A stretch of 64,000 nucleotides of DNA from Amoebophrya sp. A120 (lineage: Eukaryota; Sar; Dinophyceae; Syndiniales; Amoebophryaceae). Under the pieces are notes generated by a model. It made no database searches and had not been told where the DNA came from. It worked only from the letters and a program-made list of their open reading frames with translations. The DNA lies in the NCBI GenBank assembly GCA_905178155.1, contig CAJINV010000005.1, forward strand, positions 1,862,054 through 1,926,053, given 5' to 3'. The translations under genes were made by a program, and so were the position numbers. Of this stretch, positions 42,701-55,403 are shown one piece after another (the first letter of the stretch is position 1; each line of letters begins with the position of its first letter).

Positions 42701-45700
42701 TGGTCGTCTTGGTCCTCGTCGACCCCCGCGACCTCACCTTCCGGCTTCCTCCCCGGCTGCGGCAGGGCGAGTCGTGGGCGAACCGACCCGGCTGTCGTCC
42801 CGCTTTCCTGGTTGTTGTTCCTGTCTTTGTTTTTATCCACAACTTTCTTATCCACGACTGCGACGCCTTTGAAAGCAGAGCGGTTTTTCTTCTTCTCCAA
42901 AACGACAGAAAACTGGGTTTCCAACGTCTTGTTTTGTTTCGAACAGAACGAAATGTGTTTATGGTGATGTTGATCCTTAACGTAGTTGCCATCCAGTGGT
43001 CCTCGCGCCCCGCCTTTACTGTGGTCCTTCTTAATACCAGAAGCAGAAGATAGTACCGTTGGCTCCAGAGACCGGGACCGGGCTAGCACCGGTGCGCTCT
43101 TTGGACTGCTTTGCAGCCGCGTATGTCCACCTAGTAGAAGGTCCTCGTTGACAGTGGAAGTCGAGGAGATCTGCACCGGATGAACAGCGGACGTTGGCTG
43201 CTGTGGTCCTACTTGGTGAAAGAGGTTGTAATCCCCCGGACCCTGCTGCTGATAAAAATTGTTTCGCTCCTGCCCTTCATACTCGTCCTGAGGACTATAC
43301 GACGGGTCAACCGGCGGCTCTTTCGCGGCTCGAAAAGACACTTGTTTGTTCACCGCTACCTGTGCTTTCCTCCTCGTATCCGTCCTCGCCACTAATTCTT
43401 CGGTATCCGATTCATCCTGTGGAGACTCGCCGGGCGATTGCTCCCCTGGCGAGGGGGAGGAACTACCGGGGGACCGATCGGAAGAGGGTGATAAAGCCGG
43501 AATAAAGTTCTTGTTTCTTTCAACAGAGAAGTTAAAAGTATCAACGTCTTCGTTTGTTCCTTCCATGCCCGTCAGGATTAACTCGTTCAAAAATACTTTT
43601 CCTTTGTTGCTTTCACCGGAAATGTTGAATTGGTCCAGCCTTCCTTCCTGGTCTACTTCAGGCACCTCCTCGTCCCTCTCCTCGTCTTCCTCAGACGAAG
43701 AAGATACCACGGAGCCGCTGCTGATGCTTTCGTCGCTACTCAGCTCCTCCGCGTCGTCCTCCCCCTCCTTCACGTAGTAGGGAAGCATCGCATCCGGGAC
43801 ACAGGGTAAGAACCCCAGATACTGGTCCAGCAGCGCGAAGTACAACACTTTCTGATCCCTGCACGCGAACATCCTGTGCAAAAGTATCGTATTCGTTTTC
43901 GTACTAATTGCATTTATGCATTACAAATCTTTCTGTTAAAGCAGATCCGCATTACAAATTTGATTTGTAATGCTAATCCAATTTGTAATGCAATTTATAC
44001 TACTACGATACTTTTGCAATTCATAGCGAACATCCTGTACCGAATTCCGTGGATATACTTCAGCAGGACGAAGAACAGCAGCGAGATTACTCCGCAGAGG
44101 AGGACCGATAGAACCGCGACGATCACCGGCCGGCTATCCACGCCCGACCGGACGACAAACGGCTGGGTGAACGGACTGCACCACTGCTGGCACTTCAGCC
44201 GTTCTTGGGAATTTTGCAGGAGTTGGCAGTTAACCAGGTACTCCGTCGAGCAAACACGATTGTCGTTGACCACAGGGGGTGTCGCTGCTGGTCGTGGCTC
44301 GTCCTGCGCGTCGTGATACTGCTCGAGGAAAGAATTCGCGGCTTTGTTTCCCAGTGAAGTGGGAGGGTAGTAGGTGGGGTTGTCAAAATAACTATCGGCT
44401 GCTGTTACAGTAAATGCATTTTGCCTTGTACTATCTTGGTCGTCTGAAGCAGAAACAGGCTCTGCAAAAGCCTTACTCACCGGCACCGTTTGGCTCCTGC
44501 CGTCCGAGATGAAGAGTCCTCGTGGGCTTTTTCTCACATCTCCAAGGTTTGTGGTGGACGCAACTCGTTTCTTGGCATGATCTTCTCGTCGTAGCACAAA
44601 GGCCGTGAACGCGGGGAGCTCGTGATTTTTCCCCGCTTTCTTTCTCCCGCCGATCATCGGGAGGAGCCACGTGGCGGCTTTCACAGCCCGCTCTTTCATC
44701 ATTGTCGCCCACGTTCTGAGGACAGAAGAGGGCGGAATGCTGTGGTTGTAGTCCTTTCTGCTAGCTGTACCTGCTGCGCTTCTCTTTATTTTCCCCGCAT
44801 CTTCGTCGTAGTAGGAGAAAAAACTTTTGCCTGAACTTGATGACCGAGGTGCAGCTGCAGATGGAATCTCCTCTGTCATTCCTGCAAGAACCTGCAAAAA
44901 TCCATTCCCCTGGTCGTCGTCCCCACGTCCACCTGTCTTCGCCGGCACCACCCGGTTGCTCCGAACAAACAGCGACACGTTTTCCCCGAAGCCCGCGTAC
45001 GCTTCGACCCCCTTCCGCGACAGATTCTCCGCGAATTCCGCCTCGTACGCAGCGGACAAGAGGACGAAGAGCACGACGTACAGCCACAACGGGAAGTGGA
45101 GCAGCCGCTCAATCCCGATGGGGAGGCAGTTCCGCAAATACCGCCAGAATTCAAACCGGTGCAGCGCGATCGGGGATGTTACCGGGTGCGCGTTCCCGAT
45201 AATGGGCTGCAGGATCGAAAGTTTGAAAAGAAAGGCTTCGATCACTGTTTCTTCCGAGATAGAAGGTTTCGCTTCATTTTTCTGTGCTGTAGTTCGTCCT
45301 GGTGCCCTTGTTGTACTTTCTTTGGAAGCAACTACACGCTCCACCTCTGCTTGACCTTTACCTTCCTGTTCTGCATGTGCATTCGAGTGGTCCTCCGCAG
45401 AGGCGGTTGTGGTGGTCACCATCGAAGCTAAAATGTGCCGACTGGTGCCAGGTTCATCTTCGCCATGATCCGGAGGCCGCTGCCAATGGGCATCATCGTC
45501 CCCATCCTCCGTCGTTCTCGTTGCTGCAAGGGCATAATTCGTGGTCAAAAACGCGTTCGTGGACATGGGCGGCGCTTCCAGTTCCTGATGCTCCTCTGCG
45601 TCTAACCCATACGCCGCAATGGACTTCCGCATCCGTTTCAAAGTCGCCAGAACCCGTTTCCCGGCCGCACTGCTGCACGCCGTTTGATGCTGCGGCACTT

Positions 45701-48700
45701 GGTTTTTCTGTGCGCTAGTAGGGGAGAACGGAGTCTTCACATGACTCTGGTGCTGATTGCGCAGGTACTTTCTCGCCCTGTGTTCGCTGGCAAATTCCAC
45801 ATGCTCCTGATGGTGGCTCATCTTCGAAGTTGTTGTAGCGACCTTCTTTAGAATGCCGGATTTCAAATTCTCCTTCTGCTCCCTATTTCCTGTCGCCGCC
45901 ACAGAACTAGTGTGCTTGGATGAAATTGAAGTTTCCAGCCCGGTGGCTTCCCCGCTGCTTGTCTTGTTTTCCAGTTGCGTTTGCGAGGTGGAGGAGGCTG
46001 TCTTGGCGGAAATGGTTGGATTCCCGGGTCGTACTATTACCGGGTCGTTCTCGCTCACCCCTTCCAATAACCGACGCGCCTGCTCGTTGTTTTCATCTTT
46101 CCTGCCTTGGTCTTCATCTTCATCCACGCGCATGATCCTATTTTTCTCAGTCGCCAAGATCGTCGGAGGTTGTCCTGCAGAAATAGATGTCTCGTCCCCT
46201 GCAGCACGTCCGTCGGCAGTTCTTGTTGATGTTCCACCATATCTACTACTTTCCACATTCGAAAAATCTACTTCCATTTCCTCTCGCAAAAGAAACTCCT
46301 GCAGTTCCTCCGATTCTTCCAGCAACTGCTCGTAATTGTCCGGCCTCCTGAGGACGCAATGCTCCACCTTTTTCATCGTTTCCAGATCAAAATTTATCCG
46401 GTACCAAATCCACATCAACACCATGAGTAACGTCAACACCGTGTAGAAAATGGCCGAGTCCATGAACTCAAACACGTGGATGAAAGAGTGGCGATCTTCA
46501 CCAGAGTGTTCTCCTTCCTCAGCACTCGTTGTGTAGTCCTCGTACCCACTCGCCCCGTGGTTTTCCGCTCGGATATGAAAGTTTCAAAATCGAAATTGAC
46601 AAAATCGAAATGATTTGCGATGCATAAAATGGGCACCAGATGGCGCCTCAGTTTCCAAGTGGCACATGACAAATTTCGGGAGCACCCAAATCCAGTCTGT
46701 CATGCTGTTTGGGCAAAGAAGACTGCTCCTGTAATGCTACTCTGGCAGCGCATTGTATACCCTTAAACAGGCTTGCAATCGGTCTCATTTGCCTGCTCCC
46801 CAACACAGGCCTTACGTTACCTGCTTTACATTTTATGCATTACAAATTTTTCGATTTTGTCGATTTCGATCCTGACACATCCATATCGAACATGTCTCCC
46901 GTACAGCAAACGGTCGATCTTCGACACCGGGACGATTGTCTATCAAATGCAAATATGTCTGGGTCTGGGAGGATGGAACATGTCATGCTGTCTTCGGATT
47001 CCAAAAAAATCTGTATTGCGTAAGGAGCAAGAGGAGTCCAGTTTCTGCTACGCGGAGGGGGTATTCCTCATGCGGTATAGGCATCAGGAAGCCCTCGCAA
47101 AATCTCTGACGCCAGGTCATGCATTACAGGCATCATCGCTCATGCAAAATGTGCATGACAAGTGTTCCAATCTTTCTTCCAGACCCAGACATATTTGCAT
47201 TTGATATTGTCCCTAACGCCACCATGATTTTCGAAACCAAAGCGACCAGCACCAACTCCAAAATCAACCGGTTCCAAATGATCGTCATGCGCCATTTCGT
47301 CATGATGCGTTCGATGAAGTCGATAAAATGCTCTAGCAGGATCAGCAGCAGGATCACCAGGCTCAAGTCCAACAACAGGATGATCAACGCATTCAACTCG
47401 TGGTGGACCGTGGCGTACCGCTGAAACAAAATCGCCTCGTGGTACACCGGCCCGTGCAGAATCAGCAGCGCGTCCTTCATGTTTTCGCAGAAAAGCGCCT
47501 CGACGTCCAAACCACGCCAGTAGTTCGACGCGGCAGAAGGACCTCTGTTGGGGAAAATGAGTTCGTTGTTCTGCTTGTCAATGCTGTGCATTGTTAAATA
47601 CAATTGCTGCAGGGCCCGCTGCTCCGGCGGAACGACGTTCAGAGCCGTCACGATCGGCAGAGACCCCGCGCGACCCGTGTCGGGGAACCGGTCGCTGTCG
47701 ATTGCTTGCTTTATTCTGGCCGAAACCTATCAACTGTAAAAATGTCTGGGTCTGGAAGATTGCGAGATTTGTCATGCAGATTTTCCATGACCCATGAGGT
47801 CTGGAATGCAGGACCTAGCATGACAGAGTCTGTGAGGTCTCTACCATGCCTATCCCGATGAGAAACTCCCTCCCGACTTGGTCAAAAGTGGACGACTTTT
47901 GGTAATCATGCAACACAGATTTTTACATGCTTCAGATTTAGCATGACAAGTTTGAAATCTTCCAGACCCAGACATTTTTACATTTGATAAAACCCGGGCG
48001 CCGACGATTTGTCTCAGATCCTGCAGACACTCCCGGTTCAACACCGGGCTGGGTTCATCTTGCGGAGTAGACGCGGGAACAACTGTCGTGGCGGGTTCTT
48101 GCGACGGAGGAGCCTTTCGCTTTTCCACTTGAACGAAGGTTGCATCCGAACTGGGCGCCGGCCGGTAGTGCAATCCTTTCCTGCGAATATGAAGCTTGTC
48201 AAGGTCATTCGCCGCGGAGGTGGCGGTTTTCCTTGTGCTAGTGCCAGATGTTGACCCAATTTTAATATTCCGCGACAACATATTTCCTCCCTCGCCCGCA
48301 GCGAAAAAGGTCTGCATTTCTATGCTACTGTTCTCCGCGTCTTCTGCTTCATCTTGGTCGAAGTCAAAAACAGATTTTGTCTGGCCGTCGTCCCGCAGCT
48401 CACCTGCATCACTACCGTCACCAGTGTGCATCGAGTCTGCGCTAGCTTCGATCTCGAAATGCTGGTGTGGTTCATCTTGCGTATCTTGTACAGTAATTTT
48501 TTGGACACCTCGTCCCTCGTCTACTGTCCTTTCCCTGCTAGATGAGGTTGTAGTAGTGCCTGCGCTACCTCTGCCAACATCTTGCAGAAACGACGATGGC
48601 GCAGTAGTACGACCATGGTGCTCGGCCGCGATTTCGTTGTAGTAGTCCTTCGTTTATCCGGTGCAAAAGTATCGCTTTCGTATACATGCAGGTCTTGCAT

Positions 48701-50058
48701 TACAAATATTTTTCTTAAGGTAAATCAGCATGACAAATTTTATTTTTAATGCTGAGAAAATTTGTAATGCATTTATACGAGTACGATACTTTTGCAGTTC
48801 ATATCGTTTCCACTTTCTCCAGGTCAAACCAGTCCCGCTGCGCCACACACTTCCCGTCCGCGCAGCCGCAGGCGGGGAAACTGGAGGAGGTCACGTTTCC
48901 GGTGACTGGGTCGACGAACTTCTCGGGGAATAACACAATGGAAAACAGACTGGCGGAAAAACTGTGGCACGACGTCCGGTCCGGGAGGTACTCTAATGCG
49001 TACATGTCGATCATCAGATTCGCGATGTTGTTCCCCACGATCCTCCTCAACCGGTTCACTTCGTTCCTGGATGCCCACTTGCAGAGTTTCATCGTCGGAT
49101 GATCTTGGTTTTGTTCACACGCTCCTTCCGTTTTCTGTTCCACGCAAAATTCTGCCGACTCACGCTTCAGCGGAAAGCAGGTATGCTGATCAGCTGGAGT
49201 AGGCGGAGGCACTGGCAGAGCTAGAGCAGCTTGTGCTTTACTACTTCCTTGTTCACCCCCTACCGCTTTTGGTGCAGAGCCGGAATTCAGATACGTGAGC
49301 ACTTTCAACGTCAGTAGGTTTTTCGTGTGCTGATCCAAATACTCCGATACGACCGAGAAATCCCGTAGACTCGAGGTGCTGTGCGGTAGATACCCGGCGT
49401 CCCCCTTCTGCGCAAAGATGTTCTTGAGAGTCGTACTATTTTCAAGAAGTTCGTCCCGTTTGCTCTGCCCGAGCAACGAGAACCAGTTCCCGGGAAAAAC
49501 CGTCTGCTCCCGCCAGAGCGACGCGAGAGGGACCTTGTCCTGCGAAAACGGGAGAAGTGGTGCTGATGGAGCAGAAGTAGAACCGATACGACCACTTGTT
49601 GTTCCGTTTGTTTTCCCCCCTTCTAACTGCACATCAGGAGTGACGTCTTTGTCCCACCCAAACTGCAATTTCTCCCCGTGCATGGCTACCGTCACGATTG
49701 CAGATAATTTCGCCGTCAGCGCCAATTCCTCGAAAAGCGAGCCGGTGGAGTCCTCACCCTCGTCGACATTCGGAGTCAAACTGGTTCCGGGGAGCATTGT
49801 TTTGTACCCGTGTTGTTCCCAGAGATTTCTCTGTTCCTCTAAGACTTCCTTCAACACCTCGCTTTCCTGCTGTTCAAAGAAACCCTTCTGGTGCTCGTAG
49901 ATCACGTAGGAAAGCGGCTCCTCCCCCTGCGGAAGGGCGAACACCCAATACGCGACGTAGATCCCGACGCCGAGGATCGTGGCGATCCCGAGCCCGAAAA
50001 TGACCCAGCAGATCACCTGCTGGGCCCTCAGAGGCGTGTGCCGCACCTGACAGCACAT
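39759..50058 (-). CDS. Giant polytopic membrane protein, 2951 aa
   Basis: Exons 50058-48804, 48654-47990, 47727-47207, 46940-46886, 46573-44026, 43869-42051 and 41781-39759. Keeping one copy of each flanking repeat gives 8856 nt, 2952 codons with the stop at 39759-39761. The ATG at 50058 precedes a transmembrane helix (VICWVIFGLGIATILGVGIY). Cys-rich ectodomain-like sequence follows. At least seven more hydrophobic helices occur, among them ALIILLLDLSLVILLLIL, AIFYTVLTLLMVLMWIWY, LWLYVVLFVLLSAAYEA, VIVAVLSVLLCGVISLLFF and WRAYVGLLVAITLLLM. Long disordered acidic and Gln-rich loops separate them. The C-terminal 650 residues are soluble. All six introns are introners. A channel, transporter or adhesin scaffold are all possible; I do not recognise the family. 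Confidence 0.83.
41782..42050. mobile_element. Introner, family A
   Basis: The left core contains an extra ATC (GTCTGGGTCATCTGGAAG). Perfect TCCGC duplication (41777-41781, 42051-42055). In frame. Confidence 0.93.
43870..44025. mobile_element. Introner, family D
   Basis: Core GCAAAAGTATCGTA and its complement. Perfect GCGAA duplication, which extends to a 13-bp match (43865-43877 and 44026-44038). In frame: Met-Phe-Ala-Cys-Arg. Confidence 0.9.
46574..46885. mobile_element. Introner, family F
   Basis: Family F termini. Flanks TCGGA/TCGAA match 4 of 5. Opposite in orientation to the 2595-2899 copy although both host genes run minus. Confidence 0.9.
46941..47206. mobile_element. Introner, family A
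   Basis: Family A termini (left core ends GGGAGG). Perfect TTGTC duplication. It is separated from the next introner by a 55-bp exon. Confidence 0.93.
47728..47989. mobile_element. Introner, family A
   Basis: Family A termini, perfect AAACC duplication. Near reverse complement of the copy at 882-1147. Confidence 0.93.
48655..48803. mobile_element. Introner, family D
   Basis: Core GCAAAAGTATCG and GTACGATACTTTTGC. Perfect TCGTT duplication. 149 bp, the shortest complete copy. Confidence 0.92.
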
Positions 50059-51028
50059 GGCTACACTTAAAGTTGTGGTGGTCTTCGATGCACCAGCCCT
50101 GTCTAGGGAAAACAAGAATAGTGTGCTATCAGAAGAAATTTAGTAAAGATACTTACGTTTGCGACTGGAAGGCTAAGGTAATAAATTGAGAATAGGCTGC
50201 TACCGCTGGTAGCGCATCAAGCAAGGTGTATTCAAAAAATCACATCTCTTTCTTTTATTTCTTTGGCGGAAAATAGTCTTGCGGAGAGCGAGAGAGAGAG
50301 GGTAAGTTGGTAAAATAATGAGGTCCTAGGAAGGAAGAAGCAATGAAAGTGGGAAGTGAACTTGCAGTCGCGGCGACATCACAACCAAGAAGGACATGCT
50401 GCACGACTACGACCTGTCAAGCCAGGCAGTCGGCAAAACCGAGTAGGCGGCTTTGTTTCTATTTTTGTGACCGAGAAAAAACCAAGATGAGGATCTGAAA
50501 AACCGAAGCGACAAGAAAATGAAAAGTGCGGCACCGAGGATGGAGATGGACCGGAAATAACGGCAAGAGAAATTAATAAGTACTTAATTCTGGCGGTAGC
50601 ACCGAGATGATGCGCACTGGACTACACAGTGGCCTGGCAAGCGCAAGTAGCACCGGAAATCCTTACTAGTATCTGTCAACATGATGATCCTCAAGTACAA
50701 GCTGTACAAGCGGCGCGCACCGATATGAATTCCAGTTCATCACAGCATCGAGTTTTTAACCGATGACAGTAAAAAAAAATGCTTTTCATAAAGAACTACT
50801 GGGCGGTACAGAAGTGGTAAGTATTTTCCATGCGATTCGAAATCGGCAGTTTCGTCTCGATGTTGATCTGCAAACGGTCCAGGCTGAGGCTCCTGAGAGT
50901 CAGTTTCACTGTCCATCCTCATGCACCAGTTCTCGTCGCGTTTGTCAAGATGTATATGTACTAGATTTCATGACGTGTGCAGCTACACGCTGACTTTCAA
51001 CTAGTTTTCCTGATCAACCAGTCCGTCT
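50059..51028. other. Intergenic or 5' leader of the giant gene
   Basis: No supported gene. A purine-rich GA tract lies at about 50282-50301. An AG acceptor (CCCTAGACAG) lies about 45 bases upstream of the ATG at 50058. Confidence 0.45.
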
Positions 51029-53560
51029 TCACATCTTAAACCCCGTCTCGACCGCCCCGGGCGGGTTCGCTTTAGGCACGCAGAAGTCCCACGAATAGTG
51101 CTTCTGCCAACTCCCCACGGAGCTCGGACTCTGCCGCACCACACACACCGGCCACTGGTAGTCGGAGCTGCCATTCTGACCGGCTTCTTGACTTGCAATT
51201 ACCGGCACCGGCTGGCAAATCGCTGGCGCGTCCGTGCCGAACTGCCGGAGCTGCTCGTCTTTCTGTAGCCGGTCTTTGTCGAATCGGGATAGCAGCAATT
51301 GCACACTGTATTGGTCCCGTTTCGGGACTCGCCTCAAGTCCAGCAGTTTCGATCCGGGTTGTTTTAAGTACTTGTTGGGGTGATTCAGGTACTTGTTTTG
51401 CACGAGATCCCTGTACGCCTGCTTGAGTTCCGATTCATCCAAGCAGGTGCCAGGGCGGTGAACTGAGGGAACGCTGTCCCGGGCGGAAGAGTCGGAGCCG
51501 AGAGATCCCGTGGTAGCGGTCGCGGCCAGCTGCTGCCTCCGTATCGTCGGAACGCAGTAGTCCCAGTATCGATCCGTGCTAACGCTCCCGTTCTCGAAGT
51601 AGAGTTTGTGATCGGAGAAACTGGGATCAACGGAAAACTTCCTCTTCATACTCTCGTCCGCTTCCACCGCACACCAATCGAAGGCCGTGCCCTGGTGCTG
51701 CGGCCCGCAGGGGGTGAGGCACTGCTTCCCGAGCACCGACATTTCGATGGGGTGGTCCGCGCCCGATTTCCCGCCTCCGCCCTCCGACACCGTCATCTGC
51801 GCGGTCAGGTTTGCCGGATCTCGCAGCTTGATCTCCCCCGACTCCCGGATCGCGTCAAACGCAAGGCGGTGGATGAGTTTCGTCAGTTGTCTATCCTGTG
51901 TAAAATAAACGTCTCGTCCACCCCATTCTTGTAATGCGAGAATCTGCATCCCGAAAATATTTCTCATACGGAGCCCGTCCATGAGAAGCATTTACTGGTC
52001 GCGTTTCGGAATTTGGCATGCTCCAATCAGCATGATTATCTAGGAAGGTCTGTGATGCTACTGAACTACCTAAACAGTACGAAATTACGAGGCCGAAATC
52101 GTCATGCGCAATAGCCAAAGCTTGTTGATTTGTCTAGCTGACTTCCCATCTTAACTATGGGGTGGAGACGTTTTTACATAGGATAGTGCCGCGCTTTGGT
52201 GATTTCCTCCCCGAGCAGAACCTGCAGTTTCCCGCTGTTGTAGATGATTTTCTCAAACTGCTGACGTATTGCAAGGAAAAATCCCCCAGTTCCCATACCG
52301 AAAACGAAACCTGTCATGCTGTATTTGAATACACGAGTCGACTTGTATTGCTAGAAGGCCAAGAGCCGCAGTCGTGGCCTCGTTTGCAGGCACTTCGTCA
52401 TGCTGTTTCCCACTTCCAGCTGCCTCCTGTCATGCTGAAGATGCAAGGCTTTCCCACGCCAACCAGCACTACAGTCCGCATCTTTTGCCTTCGAGCATGA
52501 CAAAGCTCATTCGTGGCCACAAATCTGCATCACAGATTTCCGTTTTGATATGGGGAGGGGGGATTTTTCTTCTTGATATGACGCGCTCTTCCCTTCCCGA
52601 TCATGGCATCCTCTTCCGCTTTCGTTTCCTTGTCCAAATCAAAGTCCTCCGGTGTATTGTTTCCCTTTTCCTTTTCGGATTCAGCCTTGTCGGAAAAGTC
52701 GGCCTGTTTTTTCAGAATGTTTTTCCGGACCTTGTTGTATTCGGCGTAAAGGTTTTCGATCGCGGATTTTATCGGTTGGAAATGAGGCTCCAACTTCTTC
52801 TCGAAGATGTCCCGGCCCTGGGAAAAAATTTTGTATGGATTGCAAATATGTCTGGGTCTGGAAGAAGACAAACTTGTGATGCGCATTTCAGAATACAGAA
52901 AAATCTCTCATGCATAGGTAGCAAAAGCTGCTCACTTTCTGTCACCAAAATGGGGGATTTGTCATGCGGATTCGGCATTGCGGAAGCTTCTCGAAACCTG
53001 TGATGCTAGCGCTTCCATGCCAGACCTTCTGCGTCATGCAAAAACAGCATGACTCTTCCAGACCCAGACATTTTTGCATTTGATATTTTGCGGATTTCTT
53101 CCATTTTCGCGTCGAAATCGACGAGATTTGTCTCCTGTTTGCTCGTATCAATTGCACATATGTCTGGGTCTGGAAGAGAGCAAGTCTGTCATGCGTGTCT
53201 GGCATGACTCGAGAATCTGTGTTGCATAGGCACGAAAAGGACCTCTTACCTGTCATGCACAAACGCAGTTTGCCATGCGGAATACGTAACACATGGACAT
53301 GGCAGCCAAAAAATTTGTCATGCATAGCTGCGTATTGCAATGCGTCTATCATTCACTTTTAGCACCATTGCAGGTTTCCAGACCCAGACACATTTGCAAT
53401 GCATAGCTCGCCCGGGCGAACAGCTCCGAGTTCGCGAGGATCTTCTGCCCCGCTTGAAGTTGGGACGCAAGGTCCAGGAGCTTCTCGGATTTGGCCATTT
53501 TTTTGTCGTTGAAGAGAGGTAGGCGAAGTAGATTTGCGTTACTCTAAACATTACTCAAAA
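51029..53560 (-). CDS. Coiled-coil and FN2-like Cys/Trp-motif protein
   Basis: Exons about 53545-53406, 53145-53086, 52833-52579, 52266-52186 and 51891-51029, all joined by introners with frame kept. The N-terminal part is a helical, charged region (KSEKLLDLASQLQAGQK, DIFEKKLEPHFQPIKSAIE). The C-terminal half carries CLTPCGPQHQGTAFDWCAVE followed by YWDYCVP, then WPVCVVRQ...YSWDFCVP. These Cys/Trp spacings resemble fibronectin type II modules, but the central loop is longer, so the match is tentative. An AG (TGTTTAG) near 53546 could be the acceptor for the first exon shown. An upstream frame at 53630-53881 begins at GTG and might be an earlier exon. Confidence 0.65.
51892..52185. mobile_element. 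Introner, family B
   Basis: Termini AAACGTCTCGTCCACCCCA and TGGGGTGGAGACGTTTTTAC. Flanks only loosely alike (TTGTC/GTGCC), yet excision gives Thr-Lys-Ala-Arg-Gln-Leu in frame. Confidence 0.85.
52267..52578. mobile_element. Introner, family G
   Basis: Termini GGAAAAATCCCCCAGTTCCC and ATGGGGAGGGGGGATTTTTC. Perfect TGACG duplication. In frame. Confidence 0.92.
52834..53085. mobile_element. Introner, family A
   Basis: Family A termini, perfect TTTTG duplication. In frame. Confidence 0.93.
53146..53405. mobile_element. Introner, family A
   Basis: Family A termini, perfect GCTCG duplication (53141-53145, 53406-53410). Only a 60-bp exon separates it from the 52834 copy. Confidence 0.93.
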
Positions 53561-54055
53561 GGGCTTACTGCCTTTTATTCTCCACTTCATCTTGCTCTTG
53601 GATCCATCGTTGTCACGTTGCAGTTACTGTTACGGTTCTTTTTTCTTTTTGTGCTGCGACATCTTGGATAGGACCGATTCATGATCCCGCTTGCTACCTG
53701 CTCGCCATGATAGGGATATTAGGGCAAAACGATTTTTTTGCACGGTCCAAACGCGATAATAACGATTCCGAAAAAGATGCGATAGAAGTAGTGACGACTT
53801 TGAAGCAAGCGAACGATATCCATCGAATTCGAAGTAGTCGAAAAGCACAAAAGAGGCGAAAATAAATGCCAGGGTTTGCACAGTCCGCGAGAGTTCTTCA
53901 GCTGCCGACTGGCACTTAGATTTTCGTCATTATTATCTTTTTATTTAAGTACAAGAAACATGGTGACATTAACGTGTGCGTAAGAAACTCGGATCTCATC
54001 TTTGTTCAAAACACGCTTAAAAACTTTTTTAGTTTTCTACCCTAGAGGTATGTTG
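53561..54055. other. Probable intergenic or upstream exon region
   Basis: A minus-strand frame at 53630-53881 (hydrophobic start, GTG) could be an upstream exon of the 51029 gene but lacks an ATG. Otherwise A/T-rich with no feature. Confidence 0.35.
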
Positions 54056-54735
54056 TTACACACGTTCATGTATAACCATATCTTCGTCTGGTGGAGCCAC
54101 CACTCCTGCGCGGTAGGCATCATCTCTCGACGAAATATTAGAAAGATCGGTATCAAGACGTGACTGCTTGACCTCCTCTCCGAACTTGTTGTAGAACAGG
54201 CTGTACAGGTAGCCGTGTGTGTTTTTGAGACCTTGGACTCCCTTACGAAACGCCCCCTCATCCACAATGAGGCACCGGCTCTTCCGGGCCATGCAGTGAC
54301 TGTTCAACTCCTCCGGAAAACCGGGACCGACCCAAGTCGAAGTCCCCAAGCTCGTGCTGCCGATCATCCAAATGCACGACCCAGAGACAGTTGAAGTCCC
54401 GTCCGATGGTCCAGTGCTGGTTTTTTGACCGCCCCCGAGACAGTTGAACGTCACCGTTCTCTTTCCATTTCCGTCGCTTTGGGGACCTGGCGGTTCAAGT
54501 GAAACCTTCACCGTTTGTCCGCTAGTCCGCAGCTGCTCCTGCGCCCGCTCCTCGAGCGTCGGAGGCGACCCAAGGAGAGTACCGGCCGAAGAAACGTCAT
54601 CAAGACTTGTCGTGCCGGTCGTCGTCGTGCCCTCTGACGTGGTATCACTACCATGCTGCGTACCCTGTTGTCCGCGAGACAAACGACGTGGCCACCACCG
54701 CCGCCGCCCTGGTTATTTTTTTGTTCCGCAGACAA
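54056..54735 (-). CDS. Hypothetical Ser/Thr/Gly-rich protein, C-terminal exon
   Basis: An open frame of about 208 codons ending at 54056. The first half is Thr/Ser/Gly-rich. The second half is compact, with VTFNCLGGG, CIWMIGSTSLGT, SHCMARKSRCLIVDEG and YLYSLFYNKFGEE. No ATG opens the frame, so this is probably the last exon of a gene whose start lies near or above 54735. Family not recognised. Confidence 0.5.
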
Positions 54736-54929
54736 GATAGATCGCAGCTGTAGCTCTACAACAACAGGACGAATTATCTATTAATGAAAAATTTATTTGA
54801 AGGTAGTTGGGTAGATCAAAATAAAAGATAAATACGATGAAATGGCAGCGCGTACACACATACATTTATGCTTGTCATGCAGCTACAACTAGTACTAACT
54901 AAATCTAAATCGAGTGGGTGAAATAAAAA

Positions 54930-55403
54930 CTATTCCGGGAACCTTGATTCGTCTTTCCCATCCTGCTGCGCATCCTGCTGCGAACTGGAGCTGGACCACG
55001 GCCACCTTGACACGTACGACACGCCGTGAACTGCACCCCCTTCAGGATCCGCCTCTGCATCCGGAGCAACCGATGCCGAGTCCGCACCCGCTTCGTCCGA
55101 TCCACTCCCCTCCGCGTTCAGCACCAGTGTTTGGGAACCAGATTTCCGCCGATTCCCAATCGTGTCTCCGTAAGCGAACGCGCTTTTCGCCAGTCCGAGG
55201 TATTTTACCGCTCCCGCGGCCAGGGCGACGATCACGACCCCCCGAGGAACTACAGAAATGCGTCGATTATATGTCACCAGCAGCTGGCCGCAACTCGTAC
55301 CACGACCTCGCGGCCTCCTCGCGAAGATGAACCTCGTGCGGCTGTTTCCTGCCACCTTCATCGCGGTGGTGGTGGTATCTTTGGCTTTGCTGCGCGTCGT
55401 CAT
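54930..55403 (-). CDS. Small single-pass membrane protein, 157 aa
   Basis: The ATG at 55403 opens a basic, Arg-rich N-terminus of about 50 residues that could serve as a targeting sequence. One hydrophobic helix follows (VVPRGVVIVALAAGAVKYLG), then an acidic Ser/Asp/Glu-rich tail. No intron is needed. Family not recognised. Confidence 0.55.
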   Translation of the reverse strand: MTTRSKAKDTTTTAMKVAGNSRTRFIFARRPRGRGTSCGQLLVTYNRRISVVPRGVVIVALAAGAVKYLGLAKSAFAYGDTIGNRRKSGSQTLVLNAEGSGSDEAGADSASVAPDAEADPEGGAVHGVSYVSRWPWSSSSSQQDAQQDGKDESRFPE

